A program made the translations under genes and the position numbers. Below the pieces are notes generated by a model that had not been told where the DNA came from, did no database searches, and worked only from the letters and a program-made list of their open reading frames with translations. Positions 36,237 through 48,518 of a DNA stretch of 64,000 nucleotides are shown here, piece by piece. The first letter of the stretch is position 1. Each line of letters opens with the position of its first letter. The stretch spans positions 367,394,667 to 367,458,666 of the forward strand of contig NC_081415.1 of NCBI RefSeq assembly GCF_030272615.1. Direction: 5' to 3'. Source of the stretch: Cryptomeria japonica (lineage: Eukaryota > Streptophyta > Pinopsida > Cupressales > Cupressaceae).

Positions 36237-38440
36237 ACGGTGTGGTTTATCGCATTGTTTCAAAGAAAGAAAGATAGGTGTGAAGAAATATGCCCCATAA
36301 ATGTTAATTTAATGGGTGGTATGCCCCATCGAGAGATGGGCCGAAACATTTTGAAAAATCGGGCGATCTCTTGAAAAAGAGAAAGAAGTTGGGGGGAGGT
36401 AGAATAGAAGAAATTAGAAATAATGGTGAAATAATGGGAGAAAACAGAGTGAATACGGAGAAAGGGCAAGCCAACAAGTACCCTTAGGTCATGCAAGAGA
36501 TACAGTGCAAAGGTAGTGTGTGCTTTTGATTGATGCTATTCAATTGATCAAAATTGGTTGGACAATCTGGCGCAATCGATTGAATTGCCTCGATTGAGTC
36601 AAAGCATGACAGTTGATGTCAGTTGTTCACTTGGATAGGATAAACTCTGAGTAAGTGAGTCAAAGTGACATGTTGTGACTTAGACAATTGTTGTAATTTT
36701 CTGATGAAGTCAAGGTATCTGAAGAAAAATACTCATTGAGACTTAAACAATTGATGTAATTGTCCATGTTGATTGTGTTTGATTGGTTGATCAATTGATA
36801 GTGCTTGAGTTGTAGGTTGTTTGTGGTGAATCATAGCAGCCTCGTTGAGACTAGGTCATTATGAGAAATGTTTGTTGTAGTCTAGGTTTGCCATGATTGA
36901 TTACCTGTTGAGACCCGAAGATACTTGATCAAAGTAACTGTTGATAGTCTAGGTGTGCATGAGTTGATGTACCTGCGTAGACAGAGTAACTTGCTTGGCT
37001 TATAGGATGACCAAGGATGGGGCACACAACCCCTCCTGTTAGAGATGGATGGTGATGAATGTGGCTTGATTGGGTTGATGGGGCATGATGCAGGGTAGGC
37101 AATTTATGATGATGACCTAGATAGGGAGGGTGAGGGGGGGGATTCAATGTTAGAAGATATGGAGGACCTAGGACCCATTCCTGTGTGAGAGGAGCAAAAA
37201 TAGAGTATCCATTGTTATGACTATGTATAAATGATATGTAACTATATGGATGTATGGATGGATGGAATGCAACAAAATGCAATATATACATATGAGATGA
37301 AATGACGATCCATAGATTATTTATAGTGCTTAATTTCATCATCGGGCATGGTAGTATCATTCTTGGCCGAGGTAGCAGGAACCAAGTTGAGCATTTCACT
37401 TGTAAGAAAGCATCATAGACAAGGAAAAGTTACCCTCCATTCTAGTTCATGCACAAATGGTCGAGGTATACGCTATAGTCAACAAGCCATAGTGATCCAT
37501 GGCTGTATGTTTGCATATGATCATGTAGCTTAGTGAAATTCCCACATAGACACCATTAGTGCATGCCCTAAAACTTCATTGGAACAATCCGTAGACAGCA
37601 AACAAAAAAGATATTAGGAACCATCTTGGCTACTCTAATCACTTGTGGATATCTCAGAGTAGCATATAGGAACCTAATATGAATAAAAAAGAAATAAAAA
37701 ATCTACCAAGTACTTAGTAGCTTAAACAAAATTTTCTTGTCAAAGAAAATGTTACCATGTATTTGTTTTGTAAGGAAGGATGCATCCTTGTGAAGATGAT
37801 TGTGTGCAGATGTTTGGATTGGTTGGTTGATTTGATAAATGATCCTCATTTGAGTAGCTCAAAATGCTTGTTTGGTGTCTATTGTGATGTGTATGTACAG
37901 ATAATAATATGCGTTGCAATGTTTTTGAGTGTTATTTTTTTGATGTTTTTGTTATTTTCTGAGTTTTTACAAATGTTTTGGGGATTGTTTGAGTTTTTAT
38001 GAGTGTTTTTGGGTATTATTTCCAGCCAATTTTGAATGAGGAACTTAATGAATCACAAGTAATGTAGAATATACTTCCATAAGTAGGTTAAGAGAATTGC
38101 CCCCAGTTAGATGCTGCTATGAAAGCAGGATGCAAGACACATGAAGTATTAACCCTGATTGCAGATCAATGACAAGCCATGGTTTGAATAATAGATGAAT
38201 GGATGTAATGGATGTGATCGCAACAAGTCTGAAAGACAATGGAGCCATATCCTTTATGAGTGGCACCTGTTTGCTAGGTTTTGACCATCATACTTACCCA
38301 AGGTGCCACCGTAGTGGTTTTTACTGTTTGGATGAATGATTTTTCTTTACTATTTTCTTGATTTTTTTGTATTTTCTTTAGGATATTTTTCTGAATGTTT
38401 TTGATATATTTTTTTTTATGATATATTGGAGGAGCTTGAT
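36237..38440 (-). other. D 3' non-coding region
   Basis: No gene supported. The 36237-36420 block matches E 61400-61589 and F 58190-58350. The 36840-36960 block matches E 60411-60560 in the same sense. E carries a PMD first exon, word array and promoter between these blocks; D has only about 420 bp of AT-rich sequence with CAATTG-type words. Open frames here are shadows of low-complexity sequence. Confidence 0.5.
36530..36800. repeat. CAATTG/CGATTG words in the D 3' region
   Basis: CAATTGATCA (36541), CAATCGATTG (36573), ACAATTGTTGTAATT (36684), ACAATTGATGTAATTG (36750) and GATCAATTGAT (36789) are irregularly spaced in the interval that corresponds to the word-array intron of the antisense PMD gene in E. 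This is weaker than the other arrays. Confidence 0.35.
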
Positions 38441-39700
38441 GCTCTACACAACTTATGTATGAAACCATTTGAGGTGCATATTGTTGATCAGATCTTCTAG
38501 CGGTTCTCCTTCTGAAGTTGCCAACTAATATGCCCCAGACCCAAATACAACAGTGATAACATATGGACCCATCCATTTGGATTCAAACTTGTCCCGATGT
38601 TCTCTGTTTGGTTGGTTACAAGGATTCTCCCTGAGAACAAGATCACCTACCTCAAATATATGAGGTTTGACTCGATCATTGTAGCTTCTGCTCATGTGTT
38701 GCTAATAGGCTTTTAGGTGGTTGTATGTAGCTTGTCGCCTTTCATCAAGCAGTTCCAAGTCCTGGAGATGGGAGACTCGGTATGCTTCATCATCTATCAA
38801 ATTGTGCAAGGAAACTTGTAGAGATTGTATTTCAACCGCAATAGGCAGAATGAATTATGCTCCATTAACCAGTGAGTAGGGAGTTGCGCTTGTAGGGGTT
38901 TGAATGCTAGTTTGATATGCCCATAGTGCTGGATTTAATTGAATGTGCCAATCACGACTAGAATTATTGACTATCTTTTTGAGGATCCTCAATATATTCT
39001 TGTTTGATTCTTTGGATTGACCATGGCCTTGAGCTTAATAGGGGTGGAAAAATAGTGTTGGATGTGAAACTTCTTGTAGAATTCACAGACATCTTGATTT
39101 TTGAAAGGAAGCCCATTATCTATGATGATGGACATGGGTACACTATACCAACATATGATGTAGTTAAGGATGAATGAGGCGATCTTCCTGCCAGTGACTT
39201 GGGTAAGTGGAACTGCTTTGATCCACTTTGTGAAGTATCCAGTGGTGGTAATGATAATTTATGGCCATTGGATTAAGATGGATGGATTTTACCCACAAGG
39301 TCAAGTCCCCATTGACAAAAGGGCCATGTTGTTGTGATTGGTTGCAATTCCTATGCTGGTGCATGTATCAGGTCGCCATGAACTTGGCACTTCTTGTATT
39401 TTCTGACAAAATAGTAGGAGTCTTTTTCCATGGTGGGCCAATAGTATCTAGCATGCATGATTTTCTTTTCCAGTGAAGGACCTCTTGAGTGAGCCCCATA
39501 GATTTCCTTCGTGTACCTCTTCTAAGGCTTGTGTTATCTCATCTTGTTCCAAACATCAAAGGAGAGTACCATCAAGACTTCGCCTGTATAGGGTGTCGAC
39601 AATGATGGTGTATCGAACGCTTTGGTGGATGAAGGTTTTTCATTGGTTATTGGATTGGTTGGGAGGAAGTGTGTGATCACAGAGGTAAGTGAAGAACTCA
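38441..39700 (-). pseudogene. D integrase region, decayed
   Basis: Translating the minus strand across frames gives a decayed zinc-binding region (HEGNLWGSL, later CQKIQEVPSSW) and then the catalytic core (GYFTKWIKAVPLTQVTGRK, FILNYIICWYSVP, IIIDNGLPFKNQDV). In intact elements the first motif starts with Asp (DYFTKW); here it is Gly. The second Asp is present and the Glu region is mutated. The C-terminal part has the usual SYNDRVKPHIFEVGDLVLRE signature. Frameshifts and stops are frequent. It would insert cDNA into the genome if intact. Confidence 0.75.
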
Positions 39701-40730
39701 CCATACCATGGGGATTTGGAACCGATGAGGCAACATATCATTTTAGATTCAGGGATATCATACGTAGGGATCCAAAGCTGTTCTGCCAAGAAATCATAGT
39801 GTGTTGAATTTTGTAGAAGATCCAGGAGAGATGCAATTGTAGCCATTGCATCGACAACTCAATTCTGATCTCTGGGTACTTGCTCAAATGTGATAGTTGT
39901 AAATGACTCTTTGTAACTATCCACCATCCTTTTATAAGACATGAGCTTATCATCCTTAGTTTGATACTCATCAGTGACTTGTCGGATGACTAACTAAGAA
40001 TCTCCATATACCTGCAGCTCTTTGAGATGCCATTGTATAGCCAATCTGAGTCCTGTGATTAAGGCTTCATATTCTGCTATATTATTGGTGCATGGGAAAA
40101 TGATCCTATATGACTTCAGGATGTTGTCCCCTTGAGGTGTGATAAATAAGAATACCTGCCCCCGAGCCATGTCTTGTATATGAGCCATCAAAATTTAGCT
40201 TCCAAGGTTGTGTAGTTGTGATCATGAAGACCTCCTCATTTGGAAAGTTGGAAACAAGAGGATGGTCACCTGTGAGGGGTGTATCGGCCAACTAATCTGC
40301 AATATCTTTCCCTTTGATAGCCTTGCGGTCCACATACTCTATATCAAATTCACTCAAAATCATAACCCATTTGGCCAAGCGGCCTGTCAATGCTGCCTTG
40401 TTGAGTAGGTATTTGAGTGGATCTATTTTGGAAATGAGTTGTACCTTGTGCGTTAACATGTAATGCCTCAATTTGGTGGTTGCCAAGATAACTGCTAGGC
40501 AAGCTCGCTCAATAGGTGTGTAATTGAGTTCATAGCCTACCAATGTGTGAGAGATATATTATACAACACATTCTTTGCCTTCTACATTGTGTTGTGCTAA
40601 CATTACTCCTAATGCCGTATTTATAGCTGAAATATATAGCAATAGAGGTCTACTTGGATCTTGTGGTATTAGCAAGGGTGTATTCATTAGGTAGTCTTTA
40701 AGCATTTGGAATGCTTGCTGGCACTTTGTA
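39701..40730 (-). pseudogene. D RNase H plus archaeal-type second RNase H
   Basis: 40730-40292 carries the standard Ty3 RNase H (LNYTPIERACLAVILATTKL; RLAKWVMILSEFDIEYVDRK), with stops at about 40560 and 40292. A second RNase H follows: WKLNFDGSYTRHGSGAGILI at about 40230-40170 and, after a frameshift near 40110, NNIAEYEALITGLRLAI and LQVYGDS. A tandem second RNase H of this type is diagnostic of the Tat lineage. The downstream connection has AMATIASLL as in related elements. Confidence 0.8.
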
Positions 40731-40735
40731 TCCCA

Positions 40736-41596
40736 TTAAAAGTGGATATTCTTATGTAACAAATGCGTGAAGGGGCGACACTTATCAACCAATTGTGTAA
40801 TGAATCTGTGAATTGATTGTAGCTGCCCTTGTAGTGTCCTTAACTGCCTGATGTTCTTGGGAGGTGACATGTCCATGATTCCTTTGATTTTCACCAGATC
40901 TACTTCAATGCCCTTGCTTGAGACAATGTATCCTAAGAGCTTCCTAGAGGTTACTCCAAAGACACATTTTTTTGGATTAAGACGAACATGATATTGCTGT
41001 AATCTGTCGAAGATTTGACCCAGTATTTCCAAATGATCCTCTCTTGTTAAGGATTTAGCTATTAAATCATCGACATAATCTTCCATTATAGTGTTCATCA
41101 TGTCATGAAATATGGTAGTCATAGCTCTTTGATAGGTTTCCCCTATGTTCTTTAGACCAAATGGCATCACATTCCAACAGTAGGTTCGCCATGGGCATGT
41201 GAAAGCAGTTTTAAGTTGATCTTGTGGAGCAATGTTGATCTGGTTGTACCTTGAAAATCCATCCATAAGAGAAAGCATTGCATGACCCGTTGTTAGATTG
41301 ACAATCATGTTGATGTTTGGTAAGGGGAAGTCATCTTTAGGACATGCCTTGTTCAAATCTCTGAAGTCTATACAAATACGGATGCCCCCATTAGGTTTGC
41401 CGATGGGTACGATGTTGGAGATCCAATTTGCATAATCAATTGGTCTGATGAAACCAACATCCAAGAGCTTTTTGAATTCTACTTTGACAAGAATAGCAAT
41501 TTGTGGGTGCATCTTTCTGAGCTTTTGTTTAACAAGTTTAGCTCCTTCTGCCATGGTTAGGTGTTGCATGACCAAATTGGGATCTAAGCCAGGCAT
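40736..41596 (-). pseudogene. D reverse transcriptase domain
   Basis: An 286-codon open segment covers the RT domain. Visible blocks are EFKKLLDVGFIRPIDYANWI, PNGGIRICIDFRDLNKACPK, DFPLPNI, SRYNQINIAPQD, KTAFTCPWRTYCWNVMPFGL, the catalytic YVDD followed by LIAKS, and LNPKKCVFGV. The YVDD-[LM]-x-x-KS pattern and flanking text fit Tat rather than Athila or chromoviruses. It lies in the same frame as protease upstream and RNase H downstream, separated only by stop codons at about 41633 and 40736. Copies element RNA to DNA by family knowledge; this copy is inactive because of the flanking stops. Confidence 0.9.
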
Positions 41597-41632
41597 GTCT
41601 GCATAAGACCTTGCGAAGTTGATTTGACGCTT

Positions 41633-44179
41633 CTAGAAGAAATCCACAAATTTTGGTTGTTCCTCTAGAGTTAATAGAGATGCCAAATGTATTTGGTGAG
41701 GAGTCTCAGGGGTCCCCACATTGAATTCTTTTGTTTCTTCGATTAGGATTGTTGATCTCTCCTGATTTGTACTAGAGGGGAGGATGTCGAACCTTTCATC
41801 TGTAGGTGCCTCAGAGAGGTTTTCACCTTTGGATACGCTCTTTATTTTTACTTTTTTGGGATCAAACAATGCCATGGTGTGGTTTTCACTAGAAGATCCA
41901 TGTTTTATAGTGATATTTTTGTAGCTAAAAGGTTTGGCATCTTCCCCAAAGTATGTTGTGCTATTAAGTTTGATGAAAAACCCAACTGTATGATCCCCAC
42001 TTGGTATGTTATCCCATATTTCTAAAAAGTCTAGGAGTGCCTCATCATTTTGGAAATGATCAAGACATGGGGGATTTGGCTGGTTCCAATCAATGAGTTC
42101 AGGGTGGATGATAAGCATTACCTCATCGATTAAGTTAAGTTCAAAGGAGGTGTCAGTGAGGGTTAATATAGATGAGTGAAGTTCATCGATGGTACTCTCC
42201 TTGTCAGATTCTAGTGTCGGTTTTGACGTAGGGCCTGTGGAAGTTGCTTCTTGCTCAGGAACCCAAAAGGTTTTAATCTATGCCTCTCCATATACTAGGA
42301 TATCTTTACGAGGTGGTGGAGGTGAGGTGTCTTCCTCGTTTGAAGTATTTAGATTTATTGAATCCCATTCCCACTCATGGGAGTCAGTCTCTGAATCACT
42401 CTCTAACATTCAATTACTATACCAAGTTGGGATATCTTTTGGATTAAAGAGTGTATTGGTCACGGGTGTATGCACTTTTATAGGTGGGATTGTTGGTGCC
42501 GCTGATGGGGTCATTGGTGTTGTTGATGCTACTGCAAGGGTTATTGGTGTTGTTGGTGCAATTGGTACTACTGGTGCTACTGATGGGATTATTGGTCTTG
42601 TTGATGTTGTTGCTAGGAGTATTGGTGCTATTGATGCTACTGATGAGATTATTGGTTTTGTTGGTGTAGGTGGTGTAGTTGGTGCCACATATATAATCAA
42701 GGATGGCCTCCTTTGAGTAACTGGCTGATATAGGGGTTTGTTGGGTTTTCCTTTGAATCTAAGCTTAGGAAGAGATTCCTTTTGAAAGCCTAATCCAGTT
42801 TTATCTTTGGGTTTCAACTCAGGTTGTAAGGGATTGTGTTGTCCTAGTTTGCAATGTCCCAAAGCACTTTGGCCATCATAGCCCATTCTTTGCATGATAG
42901 TGAGGCATTTGCCATATTTATCAGTGGGAAGCTTAGCCTTTGGGTTTTCTATTTTGATAGGGTCTTTGTATATCCATTTTGCCAGGTCCTCATCCATGGT
43001 TTCCTCCTCCTGACTTTTACCAGGGATGAATTGGGCCAAAGTACATGCTTGCTTGGCTAGTGGTGTTTGAAGCAACTTTTGAGGTTTGCCATGAGTTCTA
43101 GGGGATGCGGGTAATTGTCCAACACAAAAGAGTTGGCTAAGATTATATTCCCCGAGACCTTCCTCAACAATTTTCATTTTCAACTTCTCTTGCTTTGGTA
43201 TAGGGGTGATTGAGTTGGAAAGAGAGGCAAGATTAACATATGATGTGGCAGGGATAGCTTCTCTATTGTTAGGTATGGTGATCTATGGCTGATGGTTGAT
43301 GTTATTACAATATGCAAATGGATTTGCATCGCCAAGGATTATGATTTCTACACCATTATGGGGAAACTTGATACATTGGTGATAGGTGGACGGGACTGCT
43401 TACATGGCATGTATCCGAGGTCTTCCTAATAAGATATTATATGGCAAAGGAAAGTCTAGAACTTAGTAGACGATATGCTTCACCACTGGCCCCACTCTGA
43501 TAGGTAATACAACAGCTCCTCTGGAAGAACGCTTTGCATCATCATAGGCCTTAATGGTTATCTTTTTGTTGGGATCCACCGATTCTAATGCATAGCCTAG
43601 TGTTGTGACCAATTGTAAGGTGCATATATTCAAGCCATTTCCATTGTCAATCAAGACTCTCTTGATTTTGTGTTGGTTTATAAATCCTTGAATATGAAGG
43701 GATGCATTATGTGGTTGTTGGAATGAAACGTTGTCACTTTCAGAAAAAGTGAGGCATGGTGATGACTTGAGATTACCAACCATGGCTTGAAATTGATCTG
43801 TGTTGAGGTTGGCGGGGATTGACGCTTCTTGGAGAGATTGATCCAAGATTTTTTTATGTGAGGGGGATAAGCACAAGTGTTCTAATATGGAAATGAATGT
43901 GGGCATTTTATCTAATTGCTCCATAAGATTATACTATTTGTGAAAGGGTGTCGTTCCTTATGGTGTTGCACGAATGGTAATCTTGCTACAATGCATAACA
44001 ACGTTGCATGTAGGATTTGGATCTTTGATGGTAAGAGTTGCAATTTGTTCATCAACATCATAGCAGTGATTCACAGTATAATTATATGCAGCTTGTGTAT
44101 AATTAGTTGTAGTATCTGTGTTTCTCCCTGAGGTTGAAGGACCTCTTTGATCATGTGATGGAAGTGGATTCTTGAACAT
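41633..44179 (-). pseudogene. D protease, G-patch-like segment and linker of Pol
   Basis: A single frame with a few stops. The aspartic protease (43924-43463) has RVLIDNGNGLNICTLQLV, the Tat-type active site with D-N-G in place of D-T-G, and RGAVVLPIRVGPV. Downstream, around 42930-42810, MQRMGYDGQSALG and, after a short gap, KTGLGFQ resemble a G-patch domain (Gly-rich, RNA-binding in other proteins). Then comes a Pro/Thr/Ile-rich low-complexity stretch (42680-42480), an acidic part and a linker (41633-42118) before RT. Stops at about 43460, 42410, 42275 and 41633 are all explicable by single C-to-T changes. Confidence 0.75.
42480..42680. repeat. low-complexity GTTGGTG(C/T)-type repeats within D pol
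   Basis: Imperfect repetition of GTTGATGCTACTG and ATTGGTGTTGTTG units. On the coding (minus) strand they encode a Pro/Thr/Ile/Ala-rich linker. Long plus-strand frames across it are artefacts of the repeat. Confidence 0.6.
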
Positions 44180-44199
44180 CAGATGATCATCATTGGAAT

Positions 44200-45695
44200 T
44201 TTTAGGGTCATGTCATTCTATTTCAATTTCTCCTCTGTCAATAAGATCTTCAACAAGATCTTTCGGTCGATGGAAATTTCTCATTTTATGCCCTTTTCCC
44301 TGGTGAAATTCATAATGTTCATTATCGTGCCACCATGGGGTTTTGACCTAAGGCTCATAGTTAGAGGTTTTCAGTAGGGTCACAATATTTGAAGAGACAA
44401 ATTGATGCAAGATTGTTTCGATGGGTTCCCCTAAGGGTGTGTATGTGCATTTTGTTGCCATTGTTTTGGTTCCTCTTGTGGCGCATTGTGACCTTGATTT
44501 GGTGGATGAGTGGTGGTGTTATTTTTAGGGGGATTTTGTCCTGCAAATCTAACCACAGGTTGTGCAATTTTTATTGTTCGTGCATCCACTATCCCATTAT
44601 TGACAACGTTCTTGTTCTTGTTTCAAAAATTTGGTTTATCACTATTATATCATGGACGAGAGCCATCTTTGGGTTCATTGTAGATTTTGATAAGTCCATT
44701 TTTGATAAGAGCTCTTTCACATTTTAGTCCTTGAGTGATCATCTCTTCAAAGGATTTTGTACCCTTCATGTCTAAATAGAATTCCTTCTCATCATTCAAG
44801 TTGGAAAGATTATTTCCACTAGTTCTTGTTCAAGTAAATGAAGAGAACATCTGCTAGACAGTTGCCTCCACCATCGTAGGAAAGATGAGAGCAACTCCCC
44901 TGGTTTTTGTTTGGTGTTGCATAAATCTTCCATGGTAACATCTCGTTCTATGTTATGTGCATAATGAGCGATGAATTTTTGAACTAGTTCCTCAAATGTT
45001 CTAATGCCACCTGGTAATCGGGAAAACCATTGCGTGGTTGTGCCTCCTAAACTCCGAGGAAAAAGGCACATTAGATAGGTGTCCTTATAGGCCACCTCTA
45101 AACAAGCTAAGTGAAATTATCGTACATGATCTCTAGGGTCCCCTTTGCCCCTATACTTTTCAAACTTGGGTGTTTCAAACCCTCACAGAAAAGGTGGCAT
45201 AAGCATGTTCCTATCAAAAGGATAGGGACAAATATTGTTAAGTGAAAACCAAGTAGTCTTCACACCACTATTGAGTTGTTGAGTGAGATTTTCTACTTGT
45301 TGTCTCAGTATGTCTATTTATGAAGGAGGCGGAGGTGGATGATTACCTTGATGATTAAGGTGATAGTGGAAGTAATCTCTACCTCTTCCACCATCGTTAT
45401 GGCTATGTTGCTGAGATGTTTGCCGTATTTGTGCAGTATCAAAATTAGAGGGTAGTTTAGAACCCTCTTGTGCAAGTCTCAGAAAATGAGCATCTGCATT
45501 GTTTCTAAGGATTTTGTCAAAGAGTCTATTGAACTTGGGATTGTGTTGTGCTCTTTCTATATCTTCAGGAGTTGGAGTGCTAGGATCTTCATCATTAGTG
45601 CCTCCTCCAATGACCTCTTGAAAATCGTTGAGGTTTTCTTCCTCCTCATCTTCGATCTCTGGTTGTCAATTTCTCATTGATCTTGCTTGAGCCAT
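44200..45695 (-). pseudogene. D gag, decayed
   Basis: The likely start is the ATG at 45695 (MAQARSM), with a stop nine codons in. A glutamate-rich N-terminus follows. The retrotransposon gag core lies at 45095-44796 (YLMCLFPRSLGGTTTQWFSR, LPGGIRTFEELVQKFIAHYA, KPGELLSSFLRWW), which matches the pfam gag domain in Tat elements. After a frameshift the C-terminal zinc-like region reads YEFHQGKGHKMRNFHRPKDL then VEDLIDRGEIEIE (about 44320-44215). In the usual signature two of these positions are Cys, here Tyr and Phe, so the metal site is lost. Confidence 0.75.
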
Positions 45696-48169
45696 ATCGT
45701 TGAAAGTTTGGGTGAAAGTGATTAAGAGGTGGTGATGAAATGTTTGATGAAAGAAAAGTGTTTGTGAAATGTTTAGAAGATGGATCTCTAATACTGAAGG
45801 TTGGATGTTACCAAAGTTCTTTGTGAATTGCTCTTGTGTTTTCAACAATTTTTGATGTGATAAGGTATAGCAAGGTTTGAGATGTGTTACAAACCAAGCT
45901 ACCTAGCAATGAGAGGATGTACTCAGAAACTAGTTTAAACCTGTGTAGAATTGCCTCTTAGGATGATTGATCCTAGATGTAGAGACACCCTAAAAGTGAT
46001 TTGTTGGTTTGATTTAAAAAATATTTTAAAAAACTTAGGACAAGACCTTTTTGTGTTTTGAGAGTTGAAATGAATTGTGATGTGTGAAGGTGAAAGTGGA
46101 TAGAATATAGACTTCAATAGAAACTTTCTATCACAAAGGGGGTTTCTACTTCTTCCTCTCTTAGTGGTTTGTGGTTCCCCTTGAGCTTCATTATAGGTGA
46201 TATAGATTTTTGGAAAGAAAGCAGGGTTGATCTTGCCTCCGTTGTTTTTGTGATAATCCAAGGCTCTATATTGAGTAAAAGCTCTATTATTCAAAGGCTC
46301 TTTGTCAAATTTGTTGGATTTGCCTTGAAGATACAAGTGCATATGATGCAAGAAGGCTCTATGTGAGAGAAAAAATTGTCTATTGATATAGAAAAACTTC
46401 CTTCTTTTGATAAGAGCTTTTGAACTCAATGGTCTCTTCTTCAAGTTGGTATTTTGATGAAGATTTTGTTTTCTCAATATATGAGTGATGGTCATATAAA
46501 TTTAAATCTTGTTTCACTTTGTTGATGTTTGTTTTTGGTGATCAATGTTGATGTAAAATTGTGTTGGATGAATACTTGGTTTAAAATTGTTTTGAATTTC
46601 TTCGAGAAGAAAACATATCAAGCACACAAGCACAATAGTCTTGCCTCAAAAGGCATAATTGGTGTGGGTCTAAATAGACCCAATCATGAAATTTTTTTGA
46701 CCCTTTTCAAATGTTTTGTATGTTTTTCCAAAAGCCTAAATTCGGTTCAAATTGTTACTGGTCTGACACAAGATGAAGACAACTCAAACACACTTTATCC
46801 CTAAGGTCAATGACCAGTTGCAATATTTTTATCCCACATCTTGATATTTCTTTGACTTTGGTACTGCATACCTAATAAATCCCGTCGTGGTAGCTAAGGA
46901 TGTGATATACTAAGTCTTGCACGAGCATAATAGATAGATGATCCCTATGATCGGGGAGTCACCACTTTTATCAAGCTACAAGTAGCCTTTCAAAAATCCC
47001 TGTTTCTACTCAAGGAAATATGTACAATGAGTATCTTGGGAGAAAAACCATCTATACTCTTGCACTGAACTTTTCACAAATATCCTCAATCAATAGAATG
47101 GGTGGGCTTCTATAATAAAAGGTGTTTAGTAATGTTCGATGTATTTGGATGTAAGTTCATTCTGCAGCGACTCACTTAAGAGCCTTGTAACCTATGGTGG
47201 GGCCCATATGTCTTTTGACAAGTTACATTATAGGAACAACTACACCCAAGGCAAGAGCTTTTTCTCTTACCTGATTTCTATAGTGGCTCAAGGGATTTAC
47301 CGCAAAAAATCATTTTCAAGAGTCATGTGTCTCTTGGCAGGCCTCTCTTAAAAAATAAATTTTTTTGAGCATTACTAACGCTTTTCTCTTGCACCTAGGA
47401 CCACGAGAGCCAAGGGAGAGGATAGTGTGTGTTAGAAGTGGGACCACTCTACAGATTTTTGCACAAGTGTGCCAAACACTGAAAACACTTGTTCTTTTTA
47501 ACTGGTTTATTACAATGTGATCTATCTCCTATTTGGAGATTTTTCTCCAACAACCATGGTGTTCTTTTTAACTTCACAAGGCAATTTGTTTTGTAACTAG
47601 GAAATTGAAAAATCCTAGTCAACTAAATTAAAAGCACGTTACTCAAAGTAAAAGCAAGTTTTGCAAAAAAAATGGACAAGTTGTTTGTTCTTTTTAACTT
47701 TGCAAAATAAAGAGTTGATTGTGGATTTTTAACCTTGCAAGAAATGAAAGTTGTTTTTGTTTGTTTTAAATCCAAAATGAAATATTTGCCTCTAACTTGC
47801 AAGAAAACAAAGTTGTTTGTGTGTTTTTGTGGTTCTTTTTTATTTTTGCAAAGTGAAATTCCTTTTTTGCCCAAATTGAAAATTTTATTTATTTTAGCCC
47901 AAAAGGAAAGATGAAGTTAATTTTAGTCCAAAAGGGAAAGTGAATTCTTTTTAATCCTAACTTTAAAAGTGAAGCTTTAGAAAGAAAGGAAAAAAAAGAA
48001 AAAAAACTTTCTAAATCCCTAACTCCTCGAATCCTGCAAAACAAGAAGTTAGCAAAAACCTGCACAAAAAACAAAACAATTAGTGAAAAAGAAAGTTTTT
48101 GGTGGGCTTCTACAAGCCTAAAATTTTGATTTTTCGGTTACATGAGATTTTTTTCAACTCTCTGTTATT
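45696..48169 (-). other. D long 5' leader, mostly non-coding
   Basis: About 2.5 kb between the word array and gag. It holds a 186-codon frame (46495-45935), very basic, without any recognisable domain and without a homologue in the window, so I do not call it a gene. Around 47600-48070 short A-rich units recur (TTGCAAGAAA, AAAGTTGTTTG, CCCAAAAGGAAAG). Long leaders are usual in Tat elements. Confidence 0.4.
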
Positions 48170-48455
48170 AAAGCGCTACTAAATACAGATGCATTGAAAG
48201 ACTGACAAAAGCGCTAAAAAAACACCGACAACACTACTATATGAACGGATGCGCTAATTAACATTGTCAAACAAAAATAAAATCTCTGTCAGACAGAGAG
48301 CGCAACCGCACTAAAAGAGTTACAATAACGCTATTTAACCAATAATAGTGCTATAATTCATACAACGATGCTACTTCTCTGACAAAAGCACCAAAAATAT
48401 GACAAAAGTGCTAAATCCTCAACTATCAAAGGTGCTAGTATGCGTTCAATAGCGC
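48170..48455 (-). repeat. D leader array of decayed AGCGCT words
   Basis: About ten words spaced 18-70 bp: AAAGCGCTAC (48170), AAAAGCGCTAAA (48208), GATGCGCTAAT (48248), AATAACGCTATT, AATAGTGCTAT, CAAAAGCACCAAA, CAAAAGTGCTAAA, AAAGGTGCTAG, CAATAGCGCTAAA (48447). The best match to the E intron consensus is CAAWAGCGCTAAW. Three retain exact AGCGCT; the others mostly differ by CG to TG or CA. It lies between the PBS and gag, about 60 bp from the PBS. Confidence 0.8.
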
Positions 48456-48518
48456 TAAAGTGCAACCTATGTGTGGCAATTTGGCAATTTTTACCCAAAA
48501 AAAAAAGTTAGCTTGTTT

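Noticed and set aside
37757-38002. Hydrophobic plus-strand frame in the D 3' region as an antisense gene
   Set aside because: T-rich low-complexity sequence; does not match the PMD gene found in this place in E.
42189-42716. Plus-strand open frame of 175 codons, Val/Gly/Ile-rich
   Set aside because: It is opposite the D pol linker and owes its length to low-complexity repeats.
45935-46495. Minus-strand open frame of 186 codons in the D leader
   Set aside because: Highly basic, no domain, and no independent support. Kept as part of the leader.
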